From Gnetum montanum (lineage: Eukaryota; Streptophyta; Gnetopsida; Gnetales; Gnetaceae), in contig MNCI01002172.1 of the NCBI GenBank assembly GCA_015680685.1, forward strand, positions 221,389 to 285,388: a stretch of DNA of 64,000 nucleotides, written 5' to 3'. Shown one piece after another: positions 36,269-48,626 of this stretch (its first letter is position 1; the number at the start of each line of letters is the position of its first letter). The position numbers and the translations under genes were made by a program. The notes under the pieces were generated by a model that was not told the origin of the DNA, made no database searches, and was given only the letters and a program-made list of their open reading frames with translations.

Positions 36269-39200
36269 TCAGATGTGTGCTGATCTATTTATTTTTACTC
36301 TCTCACACCAGGAATCAAGCTGCTGAGAAACATTATCAACTCCTGTGGATCCATAAGAAGAGAATTTTTTAATGCAATTCTCCACACCAAGAAAATCATA
36401 AACATCATCCTCAAAGACAGCATTTAGTTGCTGTAAATCCTTCAAGGAAAGTTGCGAAAGTTCACATCCTTTGGCTAGGCTTAAAGCTACAGCTTTTCCA
36501 ACAATATCATGGGATACACGAAATGGGATACCCTGTCAAGAAAATAAAAGAGAAACAATCAGTAAATCTTATGGATACTTTACAAGACGATTCAGAAAAC
36601 ATTTGAAAACGCACTACATCATCATTGAAAAAAAAAATTGGATATGTGCGCTATGGTTTAGTAGTAGAACTAACCTTTTTCACAAGGTAGTCAGCCATAG
36701 TTGTTGCATCAAGATGTCCGGCAGATAGAGATTTAGATATACGATCCCTATTGAAAGTAATATTCTGAGCAAATTCTGCTGTTACATTGAGCATTGCCAC
36801 GGTACTGTCCACACTATCAAATAAGGGTTCTTTATCCTCCTGTAGTTATGAAAACTCATTACAATAAATTTTTAGAAATTATGGTTTTTGGGTAAGCAAT
36901 TTAATAATGGTTTTTCTTTGATTTCCTGCTATGAAAGGTAGGAAACAAACATAGTTGCCTGGGAAATAAGATGTTTTATAATCAAGTTTTCAATAACAAC
37001 ACATAGATTAAGTAAACCATATGAACAAGAAAAAATTCCTCAACTGATTGCTTCGTTCAGCATCAATCAAACCTGCAAATCACGGTTGTAAGCTTGTGGA
37101 AGTCCTTTGCAAAGCACCAACAAAGTAGTCAAATCACCAATTACTCGAGCAGACTTCCCACGTACAAGCTCCATGGGATCTGGGTTCTTTTTTTGAGGCA
37201 TAATGCTACTGCCAGTTGAAACTGAATCACTTGGAGTTATAAATCCAAACTCTTCAGAAGCCCACAAAACCCATTCTTCCCCTAGACGAGAAAGATGCAT
37301 TGCAATAATAGAGTTTGCTGAAAGAAGCTCCAATAAAAAATCCCGATCAGACACTGCATCGATGCTGCAAAATAGCATACCCATCCATTTACTTATCTGA
37401 TGTGAGTTAATTAAGTCATGAAATCAAAAAAACACAATAATGTATTGATAGCTAGATTTTTGGACCTACCTATTTTTCAAAGGCTCAGCAAATCCTAATT
37501 CCTTCGATGTTGCAAACCTATCTATTGGCAGCCCAGTTCCAGCTAAAGCACATGCCCCTAAAGGAGAATAGTTCATTCGTTTTCGGCAATCAAGTAATCT
37601 TCCTTTGTCACGTTCAAGCTAAAACAAATAAATTTCAATACACACACACTGTCAAATACAGGTATTCGTAGTGTTGAAAGCAAGAGAAAATTGCTTCTAT
37701 AATTAATAAAAGACAGACAGAAACATGTTTCTTTTATAATTACTGTATGATGAGGTCAACATCAGAAACTACAATTGGTTGAAACTTAACTGCCAATATT
37801 TTGGTCTAAGATGTCAGGATTATTATCCTAATATGCATGAAGAGCTTCAAAACAAACTTGTGGCATGACATATGAAGGCTTGTAGAACATATCAATAAGA
37901 AGTTACAGATTTCCCTGTTAAACAGAAATATCAAACAAAATATAGTACTTGAAACTTTAAAGTGAATGATATGAACAGAGCTCACAATGATTTGACATTT
38001 TTTGGCACATTTAAGGATACAGTTATTAATACGGATATGAAGCATGAAGCAAAAGATCGCATGCCTTGTAGTAAAAAGAAATACTAGGCTAAAAGAACGG
38101 TGGTTTCCAGATCGTTAAGCACTATCATGTAGGAAGACTATTGGTACCTGTTCAACGTATGCAAGAAGAAGGTGTGACAATAGCACTGGTTGTGCTCTTT
38201 GCAAGTGAGTGTAACCAGGAATTATTAAATCATGGTTCTTCACTGCTAACCTCACCAAAGCAACCTGAAAATAACAAACATCATCACTTATCAACACATA
38301 GCAAGCATAAAATTCTCCCAAATCATCAGACGCAAACATGAAAACTATAAGTTCAAAAATGCTAGTTGCTTTGTTCACTCACAACATTACACATGAAAGC
38401 CAGGTAAACCAAATTGAAATTATTTTACAGAGAGCTTGCTTCCACATCCTGAACCAGATGCAGCAGCCCAGTAAACTACTAAAATTGCCATATGATGTGG
38501 TTACTTTGATTAGCTACTTTAGCATTTCTACTATTGTTTGGTCATGTGAAAGAAAGATCAGTCAACGTCATTTTCCAATACAGAGCCCTTTTTTATGTTC
38601 GATTCATTGTAAGTGCTAGCAGGGTCCTGTTTAAAGAGCTTTTTAAGACCATTACATGTTCTCATAATTCTACTTCTGTAGGTATGTTTAGCTTACATTT
38701 AAACAGTTCCAACATGTTCATTTATACAAAGGATAGTGATACATTAGTTGTTCCATTTGTCTTTTGAAAGGTTAGCAATTATGACTGTATTTTTGGCATG
38801 TATGCTTGGAATTGAGCCTCTCTTGCTTAATGATTTATTTACTAATTGGAAAGAAGCTCCTCTCAGAGATGCTCCTCCCCTTTTTAAGGAGTTGTATTTT
38901 GTCTAGAAGTGCTTGCATCCTTGCATTTTGTATGCTATATGCCCATATGGAAAAATAGATGTGATGTTTTTCCCAATCACAACGCTATCCATGATGAGTT
39001 CACTATGCTCCCAAAAATCAATATTATTTAACTTATTATTTTTCAAATTAAGTCTCAAGCTGAAAGAGCTTCATTAGAGGTTGATCATCTTCTTCAGCTC
39101 ATGGAACCTTGGACCAGCAGTGTTGCTAGCAACTTTGCTTAGCTTATGCTAATGCCTCGATGCTGCTTTCTCTTGTTTCTGCTAGGGTCTTTTCATTGCT

Positions 39201-40773
39201 TTTTCTGGTTGTTAACAAGTTGCTTTTTCTGGTTGTTAACAAGGAAGTCTTCGGTAAGACGTGAAAACCCATAAGGGTCCTTTTAAACAAAGGTGAAAGC
39301 CTGGTCCTTTTCTAACCCGAAAAGCAGGTTTCTTAGGATTGGTTGTAAGGCATCCACATCCAAAACCATTAGGCCCTTCCCTTTCACTGTTAATTTGAAG
39401 CTTCTTCATTTTGGATGGAATATGATGTGCTCCTTTTTTTGGCTCCAACACCCCCACTTAGAACGTATAATTTCAAAGTTCTGTCAACGTAAAATTTCAC
39501 TTAACAGAAACACAGTTTTTTGAATGTCTAACAATGAAACAAATACTTGCAAAACAAAATTTCATAGAGAAGAAAGAGGACCAAATTTTCCATTCCACTC
39601 TATTTTAAGAACGGCTACAATATAAACGATGTTCCAACCTTCCAGACGACAAATGAAACAACTAATGTAAGAACTTAGAGTAAAACTTATCGCACCAAAA
39701 TTAAATATGATTAAAATTAGCATCAAGCATGCTGGAAGGGAAAACGCAATTTCAAATCTCTGTACGGTGTTACGTGTATGAAAGATGTGGGCATGATTCG
39801 GACTGCATGCTGGCTACAGCAGAGGGTTTCAAGCTAACCGCTATCCTATTTAATTTTTTATATCAAATTAAAAAATAAGAAGAAAAAACATAGTAGCATT
39901 TCATATAGATCTGGATGAACAAGATACAGCAAATGCATGTACACAGACCTGCAAATGCTCTATGCATTTTTGAAGCTCATCCACAGCACCCCTGCACCAC
40001 AAGCGCACATCCGTGCAAACCTGATCATTTCTACTTCTGGCAGTGTGCAGCTTCTTCGCAGGCTCTCCAATCAAATCCGTGAGAGCCGCTTCAATGTTCA
40101 TATGAACATCTTCCCTGTCTGCTCTCCACTCAAATTCCCCGTTTTCAATCAACTTCTCGATTCTATCCAAGCCCTCCAAGATCATCTCCTTGTCCTTATC
40201 AGTGATAAGACCCTGCAAACCAAAACCTCACAAAAACCCAGAATCAAGAATCCGTTTCTATGATAAAATCATTAATACCCATACAAGGACTTTTGATCAA
40301 AACTGAAATCCAACTAAACCCCTACAAACCCCCCAGAACCCATAATCCATTTCATCATAGAACCATTAACCTAAATTAAATCTCAGAAAGATATAGCTCA
40401 GTAAAAAGTAATTCATGTGTGCAAAAACCTGCTGGGCAAGCATGGAAGCATGGGCTCTGCTACCCTGGATGTCATGCTTGTACAGCCTCTGGTCGTATGA
40501 GACAGATTCGCTGAACTTCTCAACACAATCCGTGACAGTCTCCTGAAATCTGCCTCCCCACAGCTTAACCTCTTTCTCATCCTCCACAATCTTCTGGCTC
40601 AACGGCATTGTTGATGCAGAGATTACTCTAAACCTACAAAAATGGGATTTTATCACAGGATTTAGAACAGCAACTTGGCTAGGGCCTCCCCAGCCAACTG
40701 TGTTGAACCTACAAGTTGAAGCCGAATTCGAGCAACAACAGGTGGGAGAAGAATATCTCGCAAGGGACTCCAT
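36269..40773 (-). CDS. ASL: Argininosuccinate lyase, plastid, 7 exons
   Basis: Exons: 40773-40429, 40212-39949, 38264-38148, 37618-37470, 37364-37073, 36839-36675, 36532-36269. All junctions are GT-AG and in phase; 531 residues, stop TGA. It splits argininosuccinate into arginine and fumarate, the last step of arginine synthesis, as a homotetramer. Residues 1-60 (MESLARYSS... with many Ser, Cys and Arg) look like a transit peptide. The conserved core starts at KLWGGRFQE. Family motifs are intact: HTARSRNDQ (171-179), [10 protein letters not shown] (220-229, with the catalytic His), [14 protein letters not shown] in exon 4, and the fumarase/lyase signature [10 protein letters not shown] (343-352) with the catalytic Ser loop. 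The first ATG in good context is at 40773; upstream codons in the same frame have no ATG. The length fits the plant enzyme (Arabidopsis about 517). It appears functional. Confidence 0.96.
38265..39948 (-). other. Largest ASL intron (1.68 kb, between exons 2 and 3)
   Basis: No transposon coding sequence recognised. It contains a small tandem duplication of ttgctttttctggttgttaa at about 39197-39243. Confidence 0.7.
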
Positions 40774-41279
40774 TAAGTGTGGATGGTTAAAAAAACAACA
40801 AATTTTTGTATGCAAAAAATGTTACTAAGCAGAATGAACACTGGCTGCTACGGCCCAAAGCTGTGTGGCATGAGTTTGCCCTAGAAATTTTTTTAAAATG
40901 TGCAAACGCTGCGTAGGTATGCGGATGCCGATGTGGATGGTTGCTGATTTCTCTGCTTCACGGGCATACGTATGACAAGTAACGGCAAAAATGTTTTTGG
41001 AAATGCAAACATTTGCAGGAGTCATTCGGGCACTGTCTGCTTCGTGTGCCAGCCTTCGTATGTATTTCCAGCATTCTTGTTTCTTGTGTAGCATTAGCGG
41101 TCCTATTTCTTGTCAGGCACATTAGCTAACTTGTCCTTCGCTTTGGTATTTACAACTAGGGAAGCTCTAGCTTTTGCATTCGGAGCAAAGTTTTGGCCCC
41201 TTTTTCCCTCAAGAAAGTAAATTCAAAGAGGAAGCCATCTTTTTCTTTTTTAGTTCGAAAGCAATTTGTACATGGTTTC

Positions 41280-41346
41280 CATGCTTGTCTTAAAGAATAA
41301 CAATGAGGTATCCATGCTATGTCTTAAAGAATAACAATGAGGTATT
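41280..41346 (+). repeat. Tandem duplication, 2 x about 33 bp
   Basis: The string tgtcttaaagaataacaatg with its flanks catgct and aggtat occurs twice, copies starting at 41280 and 41313. Confidence 0.9.
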
Positions 41347-41452
41347 AGTTGTAAGATTCTTGAATTTGAAAGCTCCAAGCCATGGGTTCAATTTTGGTGA
41401 GCAATGTTGAGTTATAAAGTTCTAGTTGAATACCATGGAAATGGTAAAAGAA

Positions 41453-41680
41453 AAACCTAAATCAAACAAAACTACTTTTAAAGAGGCCAATGCTATGTGG
41501 GAAGTAAGATAGAGAATTATCGTACAGACAATAATCGAGACATTAACAAGAAGCAACCCATAAAGCAAACCTAAATCAAATAAAACTACTTTTAAAGAGC
41601 CTAATACTACATGGAAAGTAAGATAGAAAATTACAAAATATATAGCAATTAGGACATTACCAATGATGAACCCATAGAGA
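41453..41680 (+). repeat. Tandem duplication, 2 x about 114 bp
   Basis: Copies start at aaacctaaatcaaa at 41453 and 41567. Both contain aaaactacttttaaagag, a ggaaagtaagatag-like segment and agacatta or ggacatta. Divergence is moderate. Confidence 0.8.
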
Positions 41681-42111
41681 CAAGAGCTAAGAGAGCTAAC
41701 AAGGTTAGTGGTGATCGTATTCCTCTAAAGGGATCACAAACCAATTAAAAGCCTAGAGATTAAACATGTCACCAACCCAAAGGGGGCTAAGTTGCAAATT
41801 CCTATACCTACAATAGTCAACATAGTGTTTTAGCTAGAGGAGGACACCTTGCTAGTCATCAAAAAAGGTGTTTCTGCGAAATAGGTCTTTGTCAATTCCA
41901 TAAGAACACCTCCACAAATTAAGTGTCAAAGTACTTAACCTGTGGCCACAAACAATCTTCAATTTAATATAACCCTTGCTATGTCAATGATAATGATATG
42001 ACGAGATACAAATCTCCAATCAAATGTAGACTTAGCCTCCTACACACAAATTAGAAATGGCAAGGGAATAATAAAAACATTAGGATTAAATGTTGAAATT
42101 AACTAAGAATT

Positions 42112-42784
42112 TGATGAGTAGTGGGTATTCCCTATACCTAACCATATGAATCCCAAGTGTTCATATTTAATCTGATCAAATTCCATGGATGAGACTAGTA
42201 TGGTATCTAGATTGTTAAGCATTGATCACAAGTCGCTATCTTCTTACTTGAACTAGTTTTAGCTTTATCATGGATGGTTCAATCCAAAGTGATGCATGTG
42301 ATTATTGATGTTGTGCAATTAAGGCTAAGTTATATGAAAGTATGAAAATTAATTATTTAATCTAATTAATACCAAGAAAATAAATCCCAAACTATTTTAA
42401 GGATGATGAGTGTCCATTCCTAGCTTGTTGTACACATCCTAAACTCACCTACCCACTACTGGGATTACCACATGTTATGCTACTAAGAAAACCAAATAAT
42501 AACATTGTTGGAATCACCAAGTGAATACGTGTTTACGCTCGAAACTGGTCATGTTCATTCCATCAATTGATTAATGTGCATGGAAATATAAATATTAACT
42601 AAGTACATATAAAGTAAATTGTATTGAAAGTAAATCTATTCTAAGTCAAAGTGCTGTAGTGAATATGAATCAATCTTGATCTTATTGTCATTCATAGAAT
42701 GTGTCCATGTACAATGCCACTCAAATAAAACATTGTACAATTGAATCAAATCTACACTAAAAGCACTCATTGACTGTTACTAAG
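42112..42784 (-). repeat. Older LTR, left part, split by the nested element
   Basis: The plus strand starts TGATGAGTAGTGGG (42112), the usual inverted form of this family's LTR end, and runs to the insertion site CTAAG. Similarity to other LTRs is visible in gatgagtgtccattcctag (compare gatgagtatccatccctaat in the nested LTR) and accaagtgaatacgtgtttac. The right part resumes at 52006. Together they make an LTR of about 1.0 kb, the 3' LTR of the minus-strand element whose pol lies at 55-58.5 kb. Confidence 0.75.
42780..42784. other. Target-site duplication CTAAG (left)
   Basis: CTAAG directly precedes the LTR start at 42785 and recurs directly after the LTR end at 52000. Confidence 0.9.
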
Positions 42785-43639
42785 TGATGAGCAACAAGGT
42801 ACCTCTATGTTCAACCATACGAATACGAGCATGTATGCGCGATCTGGTCAAACTCCACGAATAAACTAGTTGTGGCACCTAGATAGTTATACGTTGATCG
42901 CAATTCACTGTCTTTCCACTTGGACTAGTATTTGCTTTGTCACGTATGGTTTAGTCAGAGTGAGGTGTATGATGTGGTTTCTACTACTATGCTACTCCTA
43001 AGGATAATAAGAAATAACTTGATTAAGCCAATAAGCAATGGAAAATAAAATCTAAGCTAGCCTAAGTGCGATGAGTATCCATCCCTAATCATCTGTATGC
43101 ATCTTGGACTTCGTGTACTACTTCTGGAATTACCAAGCGCACATCACTCGAGACACCACTTGATATGCTACTAGGTTACCATATAGTTACACTTAAATGT
43201 TCGTGATTAAGATGTACTCATTCCACGTTAACAACAGAAATAATAAATGACAATAAAAGAGATATTAACTAAGAAAACAATAATAAATAATTGATAATTA
43301 AACAATTAAAAACTAAGTGAATGTTGCAATGATGGAGTAATCTCGATCTTTATTGTCGATCGTGTGCGTGTTCAAGTACGTCACACTCGAACAAAGGTTC
43401 CATACAATTACAAGCATCACATTATGGGCATGCACTTGGGAAAGAACTAAAAACTAAAACTGATAAAAAGACTCCTAATGACTAATTGTTCTAATGCCTT
43501 CCTAATCGCCTCCATCCCATGAGCCTGAGTGCTATATTTATAAGCTAACATAGGAATCATGATATCATGTATATGATATCATATCCAAGTTGTGATATTG
43601 CATACCCAATATTGGGGCCTAACAAATTATGATTCATCA
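42785..43639 (-). repeat. 3' LTR (element sense) of the nested element
   Basis: 855 bp, aligned end to end with 51130-52000. Element-sense order: TGATGAATC start, an ATATTGGG and GATATCAT palindrome cluster (about 43560-43615), TATA-like tataaatatagc near 43540, a caataaagatcgagatt signal near 43360, and end ..TTGCTCATCA. Confidence 0.9.
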
Positions 43640-43652
43640 TACCCCCACAACT
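43640..43652 (-). promoter_or_regulatory. Polypurine tract of the nested element
   Basis: The minus strand reads gttgtgggggta next to the LTR start TGATGAATC. It matches the tract before the LTR at 1643. Confidence 0.7.
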
Positions 43653-43699
43653 AAATAAAAACTCATCCTCAAGTCAAACAAAATGAGGAACAAGTTCCT

Positions 43700-45520
43700 T
43701 TGATTACACAGTGGATAGGTATGGGATTATTGAATGACTATGGATTATTTCATGCCTTAGTGTTGGACTAGACAAAACAAAATTTGGACACCAACACAAA
43801 ATACAAAATTGTTTGGAACTCATGTGGTTTCTAGTGATGGTGGCTCATCCATGGGCTTTTTCCTTTTATCTTGTGCTTCGAGCTTCTGAAATGGATCCTT
43901 TGAAGGAGTGCCTAAATTTTTTCCTTCTTTGTTCAAGAATCATGTGTCATCCATGCTAATGTTCTAATGTTTAATGGAGTCGACACCTCCCATGGACACG
44001 GCAATTTCAGAAACATCTGATTAGCTTTGACGTACCATGTTGCAAACAGTCGTCATTCCTCCTTATAGGCTCTAGCTCTATCTCTAAATTCTTGATAGTC
44101 CATAAGTCATCAAGCCAAGTCTACCACAACATCCTTTTGGCCTTAATAGCTAGCTTTTACCACCTCTAGTTCAAAGTTTGCTACCTCCAATCTCTACAAT
44201 GTCTTCTTGTGTTCAGCAAACTCTGCTTCATATTTGGCATAGGTGGTAGCTACTTATTTTTCTAGCTCAGTCCTTGGTCACCTTGCTGTTAACATGGCTA
44301 AGTTGGCATACCACAGATTGGCCAACTCCATGTACTTTGTGAGATCCTAGATCTATAGGTCCCGGCTCTTTAATTCTACTTGGTGGATGAAGGCATAAGT
44401 GTCCAGTATGGCTTGCTAGTCAGTGTGTTGAGCACTGAAAGAGTTAATGTGGTCCTTAACCATATGGATCTCTTTTTTGATGATCTCCTTATACATCCCC
44501 ACTTGATCCCAGAAATGTTCCTTCAACTTTTTATGCCACTTAGCCTCATTTTGCCATGCACTTATTTCAATTATCATTTTCTACTGGATGGTGTGTACCT
44601 CCTCCATTAAGAAGGTTCTATTGTCTCTAGCTAAGCAACTTATGTCTTTGTTTACTCTTATTAGTTGTTCATGCATTTACTGGAAACTTTCATTGAGAAC
44701 ATTTTTCTATTTTTCAACTATTGTCAATAGAAGATTTTCAGCACCAAGAAGTTTATTTTCTTCTTGTAAGGCCTTGAGTGCTTTTGCATGTGCATATGTC
44801 TGAACCTATGCTTTTGAAGCATCCCAATCAACCTTCTCCTTTTCCATTGTCACACTTTTATTCTTTACTAGCAACTTATTTAGCTACTTTGTCCTAAATG
44901 ATACTAGATGATCAATTGGAACAAGTTGGGACGGATGTTGCTGTTCAACTTGTAGGGCAACGAACTTTTCCTAGAGTCTCCTTTACTTGTTTTCTACGTG
45001 TTTGGCCTTAACCTCAGCCATGACCAGCTTTCCCTTAGTGGAAATGAGGTCTGATTGTGCCATTGTGACATCCTAGGGGATGTCAAACAAGGACGTCATT
45101 ACTTGTCCTATTTGCAGCAAGTGATCTAGAGCATCCTTATGTTCCATAGGAGTCATTGAGGTGCCAACCAGAACTTTAGCATCACGTGCTCTTGTGAAAT
45201 CTGTTGGTGGCACAACATGGACATTGAATGATTCCTTGATGTGATCTATGACCACCTTTGCTAGTCCAGCTGCATCTAGGTGTTGCATGACCACCACCAT
45301 GGCACCTTCATCAATTTCTAATTTTACTTGAAATGATGCAGCATTTCTCGAAATTTGTTGTGACCAATGCAATTTCCTCCTCCTATTTGTATTGAAATCT
45401 CATCCTTTACATGATTGATTAATATGGTGGATTGTATAGCATCATCGATCACCTTGAAGAGATTGGCCTCATCCCTACTTCCCCAATTGATCGCTTCTGC
45501 GATAGCCTTGAGATGGCTCA
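43700..45520 (-). pseudogene. Extra frame of the nested element: coiled-coil protein (decayed)
   Basis: The minus strand keeps one main sense over about 1.8 kb with scattered stops. It has open pieces at 45521-45324 and 45372-45073, then a stretch rich in K, E, L and Q down to about 43.75 kb. Examples are KALKALQEENKLLGAENLLL near 44.75 kb and YAKYEAEFAEHKKTL near 44.2 kb. The heptad-like Leu/Lys/Glu spacing suggests a long coiled coil. Most of the stops are TAG, as expected from CAG or TGG decay. I do not recognise a family. It has no pol motifs. It follows the domain frame at 46408-45914 and may have been one protein with it. Confidence 0.5.
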
Positions 45521-45913
45521 TTGACGATCGGTAATCTTGTGGCGATGATGGTAGTTGCTAGTCCTCTAGCCCATGGGTTCCATGTTGGGCCCTGCTTCTT
45601 CTTGTTGGCTGAGCCTCATGTTTGGAAGTTGGCTAGGCCCTACTGTTTAAGGTGTAGTGGGCCTAACTGTCTGTACGTGTTCAAGATTCAGTGTCTCACC
45701 AACATCTTTTCTTGGTGCTAATGGCTTCAATAATTCTGCATATGAAGCATTTTGAGCTTTTGTGGGGATGTCATTAGTGTACCCCAGAATTCCAGCACAG
45801 CTTCCTAATTAGACATGGAAAGGGGAGTGTGAACTTTCCTATCTTTTGTTCTTCAAACCGCCTCAATATCTCTATTAAATACAAATGAGGTAAATTAGCA
45901 TCAACCTTGCCCA

Positions 45914-46408
45914 TCAGATCACACTTCCTCTAGCCACATAGGTAGAAATCTTGTTTAACCCCTTTATTAGGAAAAGGTGATAGGTGCCAATTTTAAAATA
46001 AATTCTCTCTTTAAGGGTTAGTTTTCCATATGTTTTGTCTTCTTTGCCATACATCCTTTTTAGCCATACTTTTCTTGCATCTGCATCGGAGCAGGTGGAC
46101 AAATGAGCAACTTTAGGCCCTATATTTAGAAGATTCAGAACTTCTTCAATGGCCTTTGTAGAGAAATCAATTGAAATTCCACTAATGTCAATGGTGGTGC
46201 CTTCCTCTTTATTATGCCAGAATTGATAAGTTTCCCCCAAATACCATTGCCCACTTTTTGAGAGGATAGGCCATAGTGGAGATCCCTTGAGTTGATCCTT
46301 GACTGGTTTAGGGGCAAATTTGGTAAAAGGTCCAAAATTAAGTTCCACAATCATTGTAGCAGATGTGGACCTTTCCTGAATGGCTTGAATGCATTCTAAG
46401 GAAAACAC
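45914..46408 (-). CDS. Unrecognised retrotransposon-borne domain frame
   Basis: A 164-codon open frame (frame start at 46408; the true start may be upstream). It contains LWPILSKSGQWYLGETYQFW, then a GTTIDISGISIDFSTKAIEEVL segment, and KLTLKERIYFKIGTYHLF. The pattern of a 'V.G..I.F....I...L' strand followed by a helical part recalls the 'putative plant transposon protein' domain often found in plant gypsy-derived frames, but I could not confirm this. After the stop at 45914 a neighbouring frame continues (MGKVDANLPHLYLIEILRRFEE...), which points to a frameshift. It lies inside the gag-only element between gag and the coiled-coil frame. Confidence 0.5.
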   Translation of the reverse strand: MFSLECIQAIQERSTSATMIVELNFGPFTKFAPKPVKDQLKGSPLWPILSKSGQWYLGETYQFWHNKEEGTTIDISGISIDFSTKAIEEVLNLLNIGPKVAHLSTCSDADARKVWLKRMYGKEDKTYGKLTLKERIYFKIGTYHLFLIKGLNKISTYVARGSVI

Positions 46409-46428
46409 GAGATGTTGTTCTTGTTCAG

Positions 46429-48626
46429 GTGCCCTGCACTCTCCACCTTTTTCCTGATTGGATTGTGTAGTGATAGGGGTTTCTTGATGGATGCTGAACG
46501 ATTATGCCTCTTGTTCTACATGCTCCACATGAGGTCCTTGGCCTCTACCTCTTCTTAGATGTTTGGATGCACCTTGAGAAGGTCCTCCTTGTTGTCCTCA
46601 TTTAGGGGCCATCTGTAATCACACAAAGATCTATTGTTAGTAAAGTTATTTAAAGAAGTTCAATTATCTCATAACTTACTCATTACCTTTACTAAATGTG
46701 AATTCTTTGCTTAGTGTGATTTTAGAGTTAGAAATTTTTCAAGAAACTTCCCTTAAAAGTTTTAATATTAGGCCCAATTTGATTAGGTGACTCCAACAAT
46801 AATTTAAATGATTTGGATTAAGGAAGAAAATTAGTTTGGCATTAGTTTTTAACATTTTTTATAGTACTTACCCCTATGATATCCTTCAAATGATAGCAAA
46901 TTTCAAAAAAGTTATGCGTATATTCTACCGTACCCCTCCCCCATGACTGAGTTAAATAGTTTGGGTTTAAGTAGGTGTGATCGGAAGGGAAATTGGAGCG
47001 TTAATGAGTGAGATATTGACAGTTGAATGTTAGACTCTCAAAGAGCTAAAAATTGTGGAAGAAAATTTCAACAACTCCCCTTGTATCAACTATTGAAAAT
47101 GACTTCAACACATGTGAGGGGCCCCCATATAGATAGGTTTTGTGGATGTGATATCGCATATGCGATAGCACGTACTTGATATCGTGTCCCCTCCAAAATA
47201 GGGTACTTAGTAAAAATTGATAAATTTTTGAGTTTTTATGGCCAAAAATGAAGGATTTAAGGTAGATTTGAAAGGTTTAGGATAATGTCAAGTGGAAATT
47301 AAGGCACCAAAAGTGTAATGAAGTGGAGTTGTACAATGAAGTTCTTTGAATAGGGTAAGGAAAAAGGACATGTTGTGGTTCTAAGAAACGTTGGGTTGAA
47401 ATAATGACAAAGGAAAGAATAGATTCGGCAATGTAGTACTCAAAGGGTATAAAATGATGTGGTGGTGTGCAACAAGTACAAATTAGAAAAGTCACGTAAG
47501 TGGGTCCTTCCCAAAGCAGGTTCCAACCTATTATGCCCCTGCGTAACCCCATCTTAAAAGGTTCATAGGCATTAGAAGGGTTAAATGCAATTCGCACTTG
47601 TACAACAAAACACACACATGTTAAATACCACCGCAATGGGGTATGAATTCTATGCCACACAAGACACAAGTTATAAGTACTTGGACTGTGAGATGAGATG
47701 AATCGTAGAAGGGATTGTAGAGATTGGGACGTGAGGTAACTTACCCTAGGCACAATGAATACAAAGTGTTGTGCATGATTAAAGTACCATTAGCCTATCG
47801 CTCCAAGATCAAAACCAAGTCCATACCTCTGATCAATGACATCACATTATTTCATCCCAATGATAGACAATCATAAGAGCATCATGACAGTAAGGCGTAC
47901 GATCACTTGACATTTTTCCCAAGGGGGGAGCAATTCAAATTTATCTATGGCACATTCTTCTTGAGCTTTTCTTTTCTACTTCTCTTCTTTCTTTTCCTTT
48001 TGGCTTTCTTCTTCTTTTTGTTCTCTTCTTTTGGCCTCTTTTTGCACTTTTTCTTTCCCAAAGGTGATCTAGGGAAGCCGCCAACCTTCAGGCATGGGTG
48101 CGTGTCTTTCCAGTGGAACCCCCCCAGAACAACATTGAGTTCCTTTATTGAGTGCTTTTATCACAACTGTAACTTCCAATTTTCATTAGATCTACAAGGA
48201 TCTTAGTACAACCAAGCTACATGATAGCACATACAGATGTCACCAAAGAGAATCCACAAGTCCCCTTGATGTCACACTCTTACCATTCCCTCTTAGTTCA
48301 TCACTCTTCACTCTCGGCATAATGAGCACAAAGTTACTTTATGTTTTAATGATAACAAGAATATCATCATACCCAGAGTAGAACCTCTTATTAATAGAAT
48401 GGATGGGTGGATGTTGTGGGCTTACTGTCTAAATAATTAGTCACTTGTGGCTTGATAACATAGAATGACACCTTAACAAACTGGTCACATGAGTATTTTC
48501 TTCATAGATGAGATTACCCTCAAAAAGATAAAATGAAAAATTAAAAAATGAAGAATTAGAAAATAAAAAATTGAAAAACAAAAAATTGTAACAAAGAAAA
48601 GAAAAAACATTTACTAATCTTGCTTG
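46429..48626 (-). other. Interior of the nested element between gag and the domain frame
   Basis: No pol motifs. It holds a second polypurine-like stretch (46929-46949), a GATATCGC-type palindrome cluster with a TATA-like string (about 47130-47215), an unrecognised 158-codon frame (47753-47277), and a purine-rich minus-strand tract at about 47945-48060 that would code Lys/Glu/Arg-rich protein. The parts at 46.9-47.2 kb look like a fragment of a related LTR. Confidence 0.5.
47945..48060 (-). repeat. Polypurine/polypyrimidine tract
   Basis: About 115 bases almost wholly C and T on the plus strand, A and G on the minus strand. On the minus strand it could code a K/E/R/Q-rich run. No function is assigned. 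Confidence 0.7.

Larger units (their letters stand above)
40774..42111. other. Upstream region of ASL with tandem duplications
   Basis: The 5' flank of the ASL gene; no TATA box was fixed. From about 41280 it contains two tandem duplications (listed separately). A box-B-like string (gggttcaattttgg, near 41391) hints at a SINE scrap. No gene recognised. Confidence 0.5.

Noticed and set aside
40774-40815. N-terminal extension of argininosuccinate lyase upstream of MESLARYSS
   Set aside because: The extension begins at a non-ATG codon; the first ATG in frame is at 40773 and gives a normal transit peptide.
41453-41680. CRISPR-like or array-type repeat
   Set aside because: Only two adjacent copies without spacers in a plant nuclear context; it is a simple tandem duplication.
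47277-47753. Minus-strand frame of 158 codons
   Set aside because: No recognised domain; it lies in the untranslated-looking part of the nested element, so it is not listed as a gene.
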